Shown one piece after another: positions 45,384-53,871 of a stretch of 64,000 nucleotides of DNA. The translations under genes and the position numbers were made by a program. The stretch is from JAICMB01 sp963795935 (GTDB taxonomy: Bacteria > Acidobacteriota > Terriglobia > Bryobacterales > Bryobacteraceae). The notes below the pieces were generated by a model. It searched no databases. It was not told the DNA's origin and saw only the letters and a list, made by a program, of their open reading frames with translations. The DNA lies in NCBI GenBank assembly GCA_963795935.1, contig CAWCJO010000019.1:1-64000 (forward strand), in the 5' to 3' direction. Each line of letters opens with the position of its first letter. Position 1 is the stretch's first letter.

Positions 45384-47303
45384 CTAAACTCCCGTGTGTT
45401 TCCGGTATTGCGCCGCTGGAGGAGCGTGGCGGAAGGCAGCGGCAACCGCTTCCTCACGGTCGCGGCTCGGTAAACCGTTGTGTTTCGCGGCGGCGGTGGG
45501 CGCTGAAACGGGCATCGCCGGACGGGTCGCGGGCAACTGAATGCCGTCGCCATACTTTGCGATACCGGGTATGGTGACGGGCAGACGACCGGTTATCGGA
45601 ATTTCGCCGAACATCGCTTTGACGGCCGCGATTTCCGAGGTCGAGGTGGAGCTGAACGTGGCGACGTACGCCTTCGCGTTTGCGAAACCGCGGATGAGGT
45701 AGGGGTTGCCGAGAGAAACCAGCGTAACGGGAACATTACCGGCAACCAACGCGTTGACAAAGCCCGGGAATTCGCCGGGGAGCGCGACGTTGCCGCGATA
45801 GGCACTCACGGTCGCATAGGCCGCGACGACGATCGATGCGCACGAAGACAGCGATTGCGCCGCCCGATCGAGGTCCGTTTTCGACATCGAGGCGTCCAGC
45901 AGCATCGTCTTCGTATTCGGAGAGCGGCGGCGGATTTCAGCGAGGAGCGTTCTCCCCTGCTGCCCATAACGATTCTCAGAGAGCGCCGCAACGCACGAAG
46001 CAGGGGGGTTGGCGGGCGGAAAAATTCCGCCTTCATTACGCACCAGCGTGACGGCCCTGTCGGCGACGGTCTGCGCGCGCTCCTCGGCCTCGGGAGACTG
46101 GATCACGTCGCCGATCGCTTCGATGTCCACCACCTTCCTTTTCGCCAAGCCGAGCCGCGCTTTGGCGTCCAGCAGCCGGGCGACGCTCTCATCGACGCGC
46201 TGTTTGGAGACTCGGCCGCTTTTAACGGCCGCGACGACGGCGTTGATCGCATCCTCGGCGCTCAAGGGCATCAGAAGGCAGTCGGCGCCGGCCGCCAATG
46301 CGCGCACCGCGGCTTCTCCGCCGGCGAACAACGTTGTCAGTCCCCGCATGTCCATGGCATCGGTTACGACGATGCCGCGGAAATCGAGATCGTGGCGCAA
46401 AATTCCGGTCAAGACGTTGGACGACACCGTGGAAGGGACGTTCTCCGAATCCAGAGAGGGGACTGAAATGTGGGCGGTCATGATGGCATCGACGCCGGCG
46501 GCGATCGCGTAGCGGAAAGGAACGAATTCGACCGCGTTCAAGCGCGCGCGATCGACGTCGAGGCGAGGGAGCATCATGTGGCTGTCCTCGGCGGTATCGC
46601 CATGACCCGGAAAATGCTTGGCCGTTACCAAAATCGGAGTCTTGGGATCCGCATGCGCGCCCTCGATATAAGCGCGCACCAGCGAGCCGGCCTGTTCGGG
46701 ATTCTCGCCGTACGAGCGGATATTGATGATGGGGTTATCGGGGTTGTTGTTGACATCGGCGTCGGGAGCGAACAGCCAGTTCACTCCGAAGGCGCGCGCC
46801 TCCTGGGCCGTGAAGGCGCCCTGAAAACGGGCGTCGTCGAGGTCGCGCGCGGCGCCGAAGGCCATGTTGTAAGGCCACGCCGTGGTGGAGTTGACGCGCA
46901 TGGACGCCCCGCGCTCGAAATCGGCTCCGACCAGCAGCGGAACCTTCGCGGCGCGCTGCATGCGGTTCAAAAGCGCGGCCATGGCGTAGGGCTCGGCGTT
47001 GTGGACGCTTCCGCTCTGGACATGACCCAAAACGATGACGCCGCCGATCTTCAGGTCGCGAACCCAGTGCATGTACTTGCGGTATTGCGGCGAGCGGGTA
47101 TTGATCGCTTCGCCATAGCAAGGCATGACGACGAGCTGCGCGACCTTATCGCGCAGACTTAGGGAACGCATCCAGCGCCGGGCGGCGGGACTGACCCGCG
47201 CCTTCGAAGCGGCGGCCGCGCGGGCGGATTTGGGGGAACGCGTTGCGGCGAATAACGCCACGCCGCACAAAGCGGCGGCGAGTACAGCGCGCAGTATGCG
47301 CAT
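45384..47303 (-). CDS. Exported GH3 family glycosidase (beta-N-acetylhexosaminidase-like)
   Basis: 639 residues with a signal peptide (RILRAVLAAALCGVALFAA). The N-terminal TIM barrel contains VPLLVGADFERG and the NagZ-type loop TAKHFPGHGDTAEDSH with the catalytic His-Asp pair, then GIVVTDAMDM for the nucleophile Asp. A second alpha-beta domain (TVADRAVTLVRNEG to GIAKYGDGIQLP) completes a two-domain GH3. It probably trims muropeptides or chitin-type sugars in the periplasm. The last 35 residues or so (HNGLPSRDREEAVAA onward) are encoded by part of a dispersed repeat (45441-45480) and may not be original. Confidence 0.87.
   Translation of the reverse strand: MRILRAVLAAALCGVALFAATRSPKSARAAAASKARVSPAARRWMRSLSLRDKVAQLVVMPCYGEAINTRSPQYRKYMHWVRDLKIGGVIVLGHVQSGSVHNAEPYAMAALLNRMQRAAKVPLLVGADFERGASMRVNSTTAWPYNMAFGAARDLDDARFQGAFTAQEARAFGVNWLFAPDADVNNNPDNPIINIRSYGENPEQAGSLVRAYIEGAHADPKTPILVTAKHFPGHGDTAEDSHMMLPRLDVDRARLNAVEFVPFRYAIAAGVDAIMTAHISVPSLDSENVPSTVSSNVLTGILRHDLDFRGIVVTDAMDMRGLTTLFAGGEAAVRALAAGADCLLMPLSAEDAINAVVAAVKSGRVSKQRVDESVARLLDAKARLGLAKRKVVDIEAIGDVIQSPEAEERAQTVADRAVTLVRNEGGIFPPANPPASCVAALSENRYGQQGRTLLAEIRRRSPNTKTMLLDASMSKTDLDRAAQSLSSCASIVVAAYATVSAYRGNVALPGEFPGFVNALVAGNVPVTLVSLGNPYLIRGFANAKAYVATFSSTSTSEIAAVKAMFGEIPITGRLPVTIPGIAKYGDGIQLPATRPAMPVSAPTAAAKHNGLPSRDREEAVAAAFRHAPPAAQYRKHTGV
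45441..45480. repeat. Partial copy of a dispersed REP-like repeat inside the GH3 3' end
   Basis: GGCAACCGCTTCCTCACGGT then CGCGGCTCGGTAAACCGTTG aligns with one half of the hairpin at 49795-49859, sharing ACGGTCG, GGCTCGG and CCGTTG in the same order and spacing. It encodes part of the C-terminal tail of the GH3 protein. Confidence 0.55.
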
Positions 47304-47360
47304 CAGTTTTAGAGTACGACAGAGGTCGATGTAAGCGGCGATGACAAAGGGGGATCGGGA

Positions 47361-47789
47361 TCAGGCGCGGCGCCGGGCCGATTTCGCCGCCGCCGCCGCC
47401 GGCTTGGGCGGCTTTCTCAAAGCGCGATTCACGGCCCGGATAAGCTGCCCTACTTCATGAGCGCTCTTTTGAATTACGGCGTCGGCGCCGGTATTCGATT
47501 CATTAAGACCAAGCGCGTCCTTCAAACTCGAAATCAGGATAAGCGCCAACAGCGGATGGTGGCTCCGCAGCTCGCGCACGACCTCGACGTCGCTCTTTGA
47601 CGCTTTATAGATCATCACTACGATATCGAAGCTCTGTCCAGCGCAGCGCTCCAGGGCATCGTGCGGCGACGCGCACGTGTGCACTTCATGTCCGAGCTCT
47701 TCGAGAACGGTGCGACGCGCCATCAGCGCGCCGCTGCCGTCTACGATCAAGATGCGGGCGGACGGCGTTCGGGAACCGGTAGTGCCCAT
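47361..47789 (-). CDS. Stand-alone receiver-like protein lacking the phospho-acceptor Asp
   Basis: 142 residues with a CheY-like fold: ARILIVDGSGALMARRTVLE, LGHEVHTCASPHDALERC, LALILISSLKDALGL and the conserved Lys in AVIQKS. The position that should carry the phosphorylated Asp reads FDIVVMIYKASKSD, with Ile where the Asp belongs, so ordinary phosphotransfer is unlikely. The C-terminus is Lys/Ala/Arg-rich (PPKPAAAAAKSARRRA) and could bind nucleic acid or membrane. ATG 47789. Probably a pseudo-receiver acting by protein contact. Confidence 0.7.
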   Translation of the reverse strand: MGTTGSRTPSARILIVDGSGALMARRTVLEELGHEVHTCASPHDALERCAGQSFDIVVMIYKASKSDVEVVRELRSHHPLLALILISSLKDALGLNESNTGADAVIQKSAHEVGQLIRAVNRALRKPPKPAAAAAKSARRRA

Positions 47790-47887
47790 GGAAGGAACAT
47801 GGCGAAAATAACAGAGCGGCGGCGGCAGTGTCAACGATTTCGTATCGGACTGTAATACAGGAAGATCGAGAACTTGACTCAGCGGGA

Positions 47888-48628
47888 TTAAACGGCTATG
47901 GCGCGGCGCGAGCCGCTCCACGCAAACTCGCCCACGAGCGGCAAGTGGTCGGACGCCATCATGGCCGCGGCCGATCGATGGAGCGTGAGGCACTCCAGCT
48001 TGAACTCCGGGTCGTAGTAAAAGTGATCGAGATGCCAGAAGGGAAGCATGCCGGGATACGTACGCTTGCGCCGCAAATGAAAACGCACATCGGCGCTTTC
48101 GAGCTGCGCCGACAGCATGCGGCTGACCAGGCCGCGCGTCCACTCGTTGAAATCGCCCAGAACGAGGCGCGGTCCCGCAAGCCTGCGATTCACCACGATC
48201 TCGTTCGATAACAGCCGCAGCGCTTGCCGGCGCCGTTCGAAAAACGACGTTCCCAAGTGGACGTGAAACAGGTGAACAATCCCGATGCCGGGCACGTCGA
48301 GATCGGTGCGCAGACAACCGCGCCGCTCGCGCCGCGGCACGCTGATATCGAAATTGCAGCTCTTGAGAATGGGGAAGCGGCTCAAGGTAAGATTGCCGTA
48401 ATCGTGCCCGCGGAGGATGCTGTTCTTGCCGAAAACGTAGGGGAATCCGACGCGCCCGGTGACATAGCCGATCTGATCGGCGGCGATCTCCTGCAAGGCG
48501 ACGATGTCCGCATCGATCTCGGCGAGAACGTCGAGAATGCGGTCCGGCCGCACCTTCCAATCCATTCCCCGGGAACGATGAATGTTGTAGGTAACGACCC
48601 GGAAGCGGGGAGAAACCGTAAGCTCCAC
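47888..48628 (-). CDS. Endonuclease/exonuclease/phosphatase (EEP) family protein
   Basis: 246 residues. RVVTYNIHRSRGMD, DIVALQEI, HLFHVHLGT, LVLGDFNEWTRG and SDHLPLVGEFAW are the consecutive metal and catalytic motifs of the EEP superfamily (DNase I, exonuclease III, phospholipid phosphatases). The HDHLP-type ending is intact, so it should be active. No signal peptide is evident. Bacterial relatives often sit with cardiolipin synthases, which are not nearby. GTG start. Confidence 0.85.
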   Translation of the reverse strand: MELTVSPRFRVVTYNIHRSRGMDWKVRPDRILDVLAEIDADIVALQEIAADQIGYVTGRVGFPYVFGKNSILRGHDYGNLTLSRFPILKSCNFDISVPRRERRGCLRTDLDVPGIGIVHLFHVHLGTSFFERRRQALRLLSNEIVVNRRLAGPRLVLGDFNEWTRGLVSRMLSAQLESADVRFHLRRKRTYPGMLPFWHLDHFYYDPEFKLECLTLHRSAAAMMASDHLPLVGEFAWSGSRRAIAV

Positions 48629-48662
48629 TGTTTCATTTTCGCGTAAACGCGGCCGGCCGCCG

Positions 48663-49796
48663 TTATTGGGTCAGCTTCAGAATCATTCCGGTGTCGGTTG
48701 CAACCCACACGTTGCGGTTATCGGCGGCCGCAAGAATAGCGCGGTTGGCCTCGGCGCGGTAATCGACGTCCATGTCGATCCATGACTTGAGCGAACTGCT
48801 GGTCATCATCTTGAGTTTGCCGGCGATCGGCAGGATGTTGGACTTTCCTTGGCGCTCGATGCCGGCGAGAATTACGTCGCCGTTGGGCAGTCTTACGAAA
48901 TCCCGCACCACGCGGCTGGGGTCCTGGTAGATCGCGGTGTTCTTATGCGTTACCAAGTCCATTTCGAACAGCTCCGACGGCAGTTGGGCGGAATTGGGGA
49001 ACTCGAACAGGGCGATGCTGGAGCCGGCGGGGCCATAGCGGAATCGCGTCATGTCGCCTTCGAGGCTGCGCGAAGTCTCGCTCCATTTTCTGCCGCCGTC
49101 GGTGGTCTGCAGAAGAATCGTCAGCGATGGAGATGGTTTACGCTTCAGCGCCTGATCGGGCCGCAGCATCCAATCGGGGACTTCGTCCGCCTTGTGAAGC
49201 GACCAAGTGCCCACGATGAGTCCGTCGCGATTTTCCTTTCCTCCAAACGCGATCCAATGATAGACGGTATCGTCGGCCGCCGTGGGGGCCTGCTGGGCGG
49301 CGGCAAGCGCATTCCAGGTCTTTCCTCCATCGACGGTCTCGAGCACCACCTTCGAGGCGCCGATGGCCCAACCGCGGTTCTCGTCGAGAAAATAAACGCG
49401 CTGCAGTTCTTTCGCTTCCTTGAGCTTCTTCCAGTCGCGTCCGGCCTCCTCCGTTTCCCAAATGCCGCGGTCGGTGATCATCCAGCCTTTGTTTTCGTTG
49501 AGGAAAAAGAGGGATATGGGGTGCTCCTTGACTTCTTCGAGCTGCCAGTCGACGCCGCCGTTGGAAGTAATGGCGACCACGCCTTTCTCGCGCTTGCCGT
49601 CGCCGACCATGCCCGCGGCGGCGCAACGGCTCGCCGACGGACACTGTATATCCGTGAAGGCCAGCGACGACTTATCTTCGTCATAGAAGTATTGCATGCG
49701 CCATTTTTGGGCCGCTGTTGCCGCCGAGCTCGCAAATATGAGAGCGGTTGCGGCTATTTTGAAGAAACTAGCGCAAACTGGCGGAAGGTCGCGCAA
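48663..49796 (-). CDS. Exported Ycf48-like (BNR/photosystem stability-like) beta-propeller protein
   Basis: 377 residues. The beta-propeller shows repeated VDGGKTWN-like and NGGVDWQ, TTDGGRKWSE motifs of the Ycf48/Hcf136 fold, here without photosynthesis and probably a periplasmic structural or assembly protein. A signal peptide (FFKIAATALIFASSAATAA) begins about residue 10. TTG at 49794-49796 is chosen because it gives this signal peptide and has GGGGAG (49801-49806) 4 nt upstream. An ATG at 49910 lies inside the GAF gene and would read through a repeat, so I reject it. Confidence 0.72.
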   Translation of the reverse strand: MRDLPPVCASFFKIAATALIFASSAATAAQKWRMQYFYDEDKSSLAFTDIQCPSASRCAAAGMVGDGKREKGVVAITSNGGVDWQLEEVKEHPISLFFLNENKGWMITDRGIWETEEAGRDWKKLKEAKELQRVYFLDENRGWAIGASKVVLETVDGGKTWNALAAAQQAPTAADDTVYHWIAFGGKENRDGLIVGTWSLHKADEVPDWMLRPDQALKRKPSPSLTILLQTTDGGRKWSETSRSLEGDMTRFRYGPAGSSIALFEFPNSAQLPSELFEMDLVTHKNTAIYQDPSRVVRDFVRLPNGDVILAGIERQGKSNILPIAGKLKMMTSSSLKSWIDMDVDYRAEANRAILAAADNRNVWVATDTGMILKLTQ

Positions 49797-49859
49797 ACCA
49801 CTCCCCGACGGTCGTGGCTCGGAAGCCGTTGCCGAGCCGCGCGCGTGAGCGAGCGGTTT
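49795..49859. repeat. REP-like hairpin between the GAF and Ycf48-like genes
   Basis: The core is the inverted repeat GGCTCGG (49816-49822) and CCGAGCC (49832-49838) with a 9-nt loop. The outer arms AAACCACTC and GAGCGGTTT can also pair with one mismatch. It spans from the TTG start of the Ycf48-like gene to the stop codon of the GAF gene. A half copy lies at 45441-45480. The pattern resembles the dispersed palindromic repeats of Solibacter-type genomes. Confidence 0.7.
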
Positions 49860-50436
49860 AGTTTTGAGCCGCCGGGGAAACCAGGGTCGGCTGGGCTGCA
49901 GATGTTGCATCGATCCTCGCTAACGTGACCAGGCACCCGGCCAGTTCGCCGACGGTGGTCAACAGCTCGATTTCGTCGCCGGTGTGCGGGTGCGGGTCTC
50001 GGTGTTGAACATTAATGACGCCGGCGACGCGATTACGAACAATAATTGGGGTAGAGAGAAATGCCTCGAAGGCGTCCTCGGGAAGGTCGCGGAAAAATTT
50101 AAATCGCGGATCGTGGGAAGCCTCGCGCGAAATGGCGAGAACGCGGCGCTCGCGCGCTACCCAGCCCGTCAATCCTTCGCTGAGCTTGAGCCGGACTTTG
50201 CGGAGCGTCTCGGGATGCGGCGTATTGGACGCCACCAGCACCAATTCATTGTCCTCGAGCAGATAGATGAGGCAGGAATCGGAACCCATGAACTCGACCA
50301 CCAGGGAAACCACGCGGTGCAGGGCATCGCGCATGCTGAGATCGCCGCGCACGATCAGGCGCGCGATCTTTTGCAACAGGCGGAGCTGCCGCTCGGTATG
50401 CGCCAGCTTCTGTTCTACTTCCTTGAGTCTGGACAC
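49858..50436 (-). CDS. GAF-domain protein
   Basis: 192 residues. A coiled-coil N-terminus (SRLKEVEQKLAHTERQLRLL) leads into a GAF domain (about residues 25-170: DSCLIYLLEDNELVLVASNT, GLTGWVARERRVLAI, PIIVRNRVAGVINVQH). The closest type is the GAF sensor of PtsP-like and diguanylate cyclase proteins. No output domain. It directly follows ccmD (26 bp gap), so it may be cotranscribed with the ccm genes. The ligand is unknown. Confidence 0.85.
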   Translation of the reverse strand: MSRLKEVEQKLAHTERQLRLLQKIARLIVRGDLSMRDALHRVVSLVVEFMGSDSCLIYLLEDNELVLVASNTPHPETLRKVRLKLSEGLTGWVARERRVLAISREASHDPRFKFFRDLPEDAFEAFLSTPIIVRNRVAGVINVQHRDPHPHTGDEIELLTTVGELAGCLVTLARIDATSAAQPTLVSPAAQN

Positions 50437-50462
50437 GACCTCATTATAGGGGAGAACGGTAT

Positions 50463-50669
50463 TCAGACGGCGTTCGGGGCGCCGCGCCGCCGGTCCGATC
50501 CGCGCTGTTGTTCACGCTCGTCTTCGCGCTGCTCGACCAGCCGCTTGACGCGATCGAGTTCCCGCCGCAGTTTCCGTTCGCGCGCGGCGATGGAGGCAAC
50601 GTAAAGAACCACAATAAGCCAAGCGGCCAGGAAGCCGTAAAACAGGAATTCGAAATTTCGAACGTCCAT
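50463..50669 (-). CDS. ccmD: CcmD-like small membrane protein
   Basis: 68 residues: one transmembrane helix (LFYGFLAAWLIVVLYVASIA) followed by a highly charged helix (RERKLRRELDRVKRLVEQRE). Size, topology and position immediately after ccmC match CcmD, which helps release heme-loaded CcmE from CcmC. The sequence is too short for independent proof. Confidence 0.75.
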   Translation of the reverse strand: MDVRNFEFLFYGFLAAWLIVVLYVASIAARERKLRRELDRVKRLVEQREDEREQQRGSDRRRGAPNAV

Positions 50670-50678
50670 GCAAATCTC

Positions 50679-51364
50679 CTATAATGCGTGCGCGTAACGG
50701 CGCAGCGCGTCGATCTCCCGCCGCGTCTCGTCCTGCCGCATGCGAATGAGGGTAAGCGCGACCGCCAACAGCAGAAACACAACGTAATTCCAGTAAATCG
50801 GCGCCTCCATGCCGGGAGCCATTCCGCCGCCGTTACGGATGCTCAGCACCGGCGCGGGGTGCTGCGTACGCCACCACTCGATGGATTTCCACACGATGAT
50901 GACGTCGGCAAAGGCAAAAATCGAAAGCACGGCGGAAAGGCGCGCGCGCTGGTTCGGTTCTTCGATGGCGTTGCGCAGCATCACGTAGCCGGCGTAGAGC
51001 AGCCAGCATACCAGCATGGACGTCAGGCGCGCATCCCAGGTCCACCAGATGCCCCAGATCTCGCGGCCCCAGATGCTGCCCGTCACGAGCACGATGGTCG
51101 GCGAATGCGACCGACACTTCGGTTACGGCGCGCCGCGACGGCGTCGTAGCGCAGGTCGCGCGTTGACGAGATAGGCGGCGCTGGCGACCAGCGCCACAAA
51201 AAAGCCGGTAAACGCGGCAAAGACCGATGGCACATGAAAATAAATGATGCGGAAGATCGCGCCTTGACTCGCCTCATCGGGCACTTCAGCAAAATGGTGT
51301 GCAGATTCCAGGCGAGGATCACGGCCGCAACGGCCAGGAACGAGTAGATGAGTTTTTCGCGCAT
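50679..51364 (-). CDS. ccmC: CcmC heme delivery protein, broken by about three apparent frameshifts
   Basis: CcmC presents heme to CcmE. The N-terminus (REKLIYSFLAVAAVILAWNL) is in one frame, the middle (GAIFRIIYFHVPSVFAAFTG) in a second, and the C-terminus (LVTGSIWGREIWGIWWTWDA) in a third. The heme-handling WGIWWTWD motif is intact. Breaks are near 51280-51288, 51125-51135 and 51095-51104. Restored length is about 228 residues, normal for the family. Three indels in one 0.7-kb gene with all motifs conserved suggest local sequence error, but true decay cannot be excluded. Confidence 0.75.
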
Positions 51365-51369
51365 TGTGG

Positions 51370-52141
51370 TTACCCTACCAATAATATTTCGACCAGCGCG
51401 CCGGCCAGCAAAGTGAAGATAATATCGACCGCGAGCAGCACGCGGAACCAGATAAAATCGTCCGGCGCGAGCGGCTGTCCCGCGATGAGTATGGTGGTGA
51501 GGTGGATGGCGCCCATCAACGCCGGAATGAGCATGGGATACAGCAGCGCCGGCAGCATCACCTCCCGCAGCCGAAGATTCACGGTCATGGCGCTGAACAC
51601 TGTGCCGATGACGGCGAGCGCCCAGGTGCGTGAGCAGCAGCACGGCGATCAGCCAGCCGATCTGCCGCGTCCAGTCGACATCGTAGAAAAGCCCGAAGAC
51701 GGCCAGGCTGACCGCTTCGATGGCGAGCAGCAGAACGTAATTGGCGAGGGCTTTGCCCAGGCCCACAATTGCGCGCCGCTGAAGCCGGGGAGCGAGACAA
51801 TCGCGTCGAGGCAATCGTTGGTCAATTCGCGCGCGAAACTGCGGTTGAGAACCAGCGCTCCGGCGAAAATAAAGGTCAGCCACAGCAGGCCGCCGGCGAT
51901 ATTGCGTACCTCTTCGAGATCGAACGCGAAGCTGAAAAGGACAAGGATGACGAGGGCGAACGACAGCGCGGCGTTGATGGTCTCCTTGGTGCGCAGTCTC
52001 CGAGCGCAGATCTTTGGCGGCGATGGCGAGGGTCAGCCGCATCCAGGCGAAGCCGGGGAGCGCGACTGCTCGTGGAGCGCTCGCCGCCGGCGTATGCGGC
52101 GCCGGATTATCCGTGGATGCGGTAGAGGAGACCGGTGTCAT
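51370..52141 (-). CDS. ccmB: CcmB heme exporter permease, broken by about three apparent frameshifts
   Basis: Membrane permease of the CcmAB ABC transporter. Translation in successive frames recovers the whole protein: RLTLAIAAKDLRSE, then TKETINAALSFALVILVLFS, VGKALANYVLLLAIEAVSLA-like sequence (LGKALANYVLLLAIEAVSLA), and MTVNLRLREVMLPALLYPML to the end. Breaks lie near 51991-52003, 51752-51766 and 51614-51625. Six hydrophobic segments are present. The start is taken at ATG 52141 with AGGA 9 nt upstream, inside the end of ccmA; ATG 52042 is an alternative. Each part matches the family well, so I call a gene with sequence errors, not a relic. Confidence 0.7.
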
Positions 52142-52801
52142 CCAACATTTCCTGCGTTCGCGCGCCGCGGTAGGCGAGCTTCCCGCGATCGATCAGCGCC
52201 ACATCGGTCGCCAGTTCGAGCGCCTCGCGAAGCTGATGCGTGGACATGACGATGGTACGGCCGGCGCGGCGCGCGCCGTCCAGAAATTCATGCAGAACGG
52301 CGATTCCGCGATCGTCCAGCGCGGTGAACGGCTCGTCCAGCAGCAGCAGCGCCGGCTCGTGCAAAAACGCTCGCGCCACGGCGAGCCGCTGCCGCATGCC
52401 GCGCGAAAACTCCCGGACGAGGCCTTCGCGGACGCGCTCGAGGCCGGTGCGCTCCAGCCATTGGGAAACCGTGCGCCGCGCGTTCGGCACGCTATAGAGG
52501 CGCGCGAACAGCATGAGATTCTCCTCGGCGGAGAGCTCGTCGTAGATGCCGATGCCGTGTCCCAGCACGCCGATGCGCCGCCGCGTGGCTTGGGCGCGCG
52601 CGTCCGCTCCTAAAATACGAGACGCGCGCCCTTGCCGGGATTCGAGAGGCCCGCGAGAATTCTCAACAGCGTCGTTTTGCCGGCGCCGTTGCGGCCGAGC
52701 AGCGCCAGGCAGGAACCCTCCTCGACATCGAACGTGACGTCTCGCAGCGCCGGGTAGTCGCCGTAATATTTCCAGACGTTCTGGATACGAAGCGCGGTCA
52801 C
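52107..52801 (-). CDS. ccmA: CcmA ATP-binding protein of the heme exporter, one apparent frameshift
   Basis: ABC ATPase of the CcmAB(CD) complex that drives release of holo-CcmE. Walker A LLGRNGAGKTTLLRILAG, signature EFSRGMRQRLAVARA and Walker B LLLLDEPFTALDD are all present. The frame breaks near 52612-52630: NPGKGAR must continue with ILGADARAQATRRRIGVLGH. About 231 residues when restored. ATG 52801 overlaps the stop of the upstream secreted-protein gene. Its 3' end overlaps ccmB. Confidence 0.82.
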
Positions 52802-53871
52802 TAACGGGACGCCGCTCCTTTCCGGACGGACTTGCGGGGCGCGTTGTCGCCCTCGACCGCCTCGGCGGGGCGCGGCCGATCCGAGCGGTACAGCAGGAAT
52901 AGACCGAGCCCGAGAATGCTGAGCGTGATGGCGGCAATCCAGTACAGACCCGGGATGCCCAGCACCGTGCCGCCGTACACGTGCGGCGGAATCTCGCGGA
53001 TTTGCGGCTCACCCGAATCTTCGTCCGCGCCGGCGTCGGGCGCTTCGGGCGCGGCCGTCCATTGCAGTTCGGCTTTGAACTCCTTGCCCTTGACGTCGTA
53101 GATGGACGCTTTTGTTTGCGGCTCCTGTCCGAGCAGCGTCAGATCGTCGCTTTGGAGCGTCACGCCGGCGGGCACGGCGATTCGCGTCGGCCCCTCGCGA
53201 TGCAGGATCTTCCCGGCAACCACCATGGGCTTCGCGACCGGCAGCGCGTAAGTCAAATCGAAACGCGTCTCACCCGGCTTGATCGGATAATTCACGCTGT
53301 AGACGTTCTTCTGAGCCGTCTTTTCCGCGGGGCGAGCGATGGGCATGCCGCCGGGCGCCGTGACTGTCGCTTTGACATTGCCGTCCGCCTCGGGAGGCAA
53401 ATAGAAGCGCAGCGTTCCGTTCCTGGGGTCGTTAAAGGTCGTCGTGGAAGAGTTCTGGAAAAAGATGCTTTGGTTGACGGAGACCTGCTGCGCGGCCGGC
53501 TGATACAGAATCAGGTCTTGCGATACCTGCGCGAGGCTCGCTTTCGAGGAGGAGTCGTAGACGTCCACCTGCACGCCGGTGGAGGCCGCGCCTGGAGGAA
53601 TCACTTTCGTGTACGTGACGCCCGCGAAGAGCGCCTGCACGATTTGCGGACCCGCGGCCGCGGCGTCTTTGTTGAAATGAAATTTGCCGTCCGCCGCCGT
53701 CTTGACCGTTTCGAGATTCTTCATGCCGGCCGGACTCGGCTCGACCAGCGAGATCGCGACGTTGGGCTGGGGTTTGCCGCTGGTTCCGTTGACGACCGTT
53801 CCATCGAGGGCGGCGAAGAGGGGCGCGAGCGCGGCGCAGCAGACAAAACATAACTGTATGCCGTGTTTCAT
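52801..53871 (-). CDS. Exported carboxypeptidase-regulatory-like protein inside the ccm cluster
   Basis: 356 residues from ATG 53871 (KHGIQLCFVCCAALAPLFAA signal peptide). The next segment, DGTVVNGTSGKPQPNVAISL, is a carboxypeptidase-regulatory/Cna-B-like beta-sandwich. The middle has QSIFFQNSSTTTFNDPRNGT and FYLPPEADGNVKATVTAPGG, and the C-terminus carries one membrane helix (LYWIAAITLSILGLGLFLLY) and a basic tail. This predicts a periplasmic domain anchored in the inner membrane. It overlaps the zinc-ribbon gene (ATGA) and ccmA, so it is an integral part of the operon, but I know of no such protein in standard Ccm systems. Confidence 0.72.
   Translation of the reverse strand: MKHGIQLCFVCCAALAPLFAALDGTVVNGTSGKPQPNVAISLVEPSPAGMKNLETVKTAADGKFHFNKDAAAAGPQIVQALFAGVTYTKVIPPGAASTGVQVDVYDSSSKASLAQVSQDLILYQPAAQQVSVNQSIFFQNSSTTTFNDPRNGTLRFYLPPEADGNVKATVTAPGGMPIARPAEKTAQKNVYSVNYPIKPGETRFDLTYALPVAKPMVVAGKILHREGPTRIAVPAGVTLQSDDLTLLGQEPQTKASIYDVKGKEFKAELQWTAAPEAPDAGADEDSGEPQIREIPPHVYGGTVLGIPGLYWIAAITLSILGLGLFLLYRSDRPRPAEAVEGDNAPRKSVRKGAASR

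Noticed and set aside
49796..49910. Extension of the Ycf48-like gene to ATG 49910.
   Set aside because: That start would read backwards through the REP-like repeat and into the GAF gene. The encoded peptide (PLAHARGSATASEPRPSG) is repeat-derived, and TTG 49796 gives a proper signal peptide and SD.
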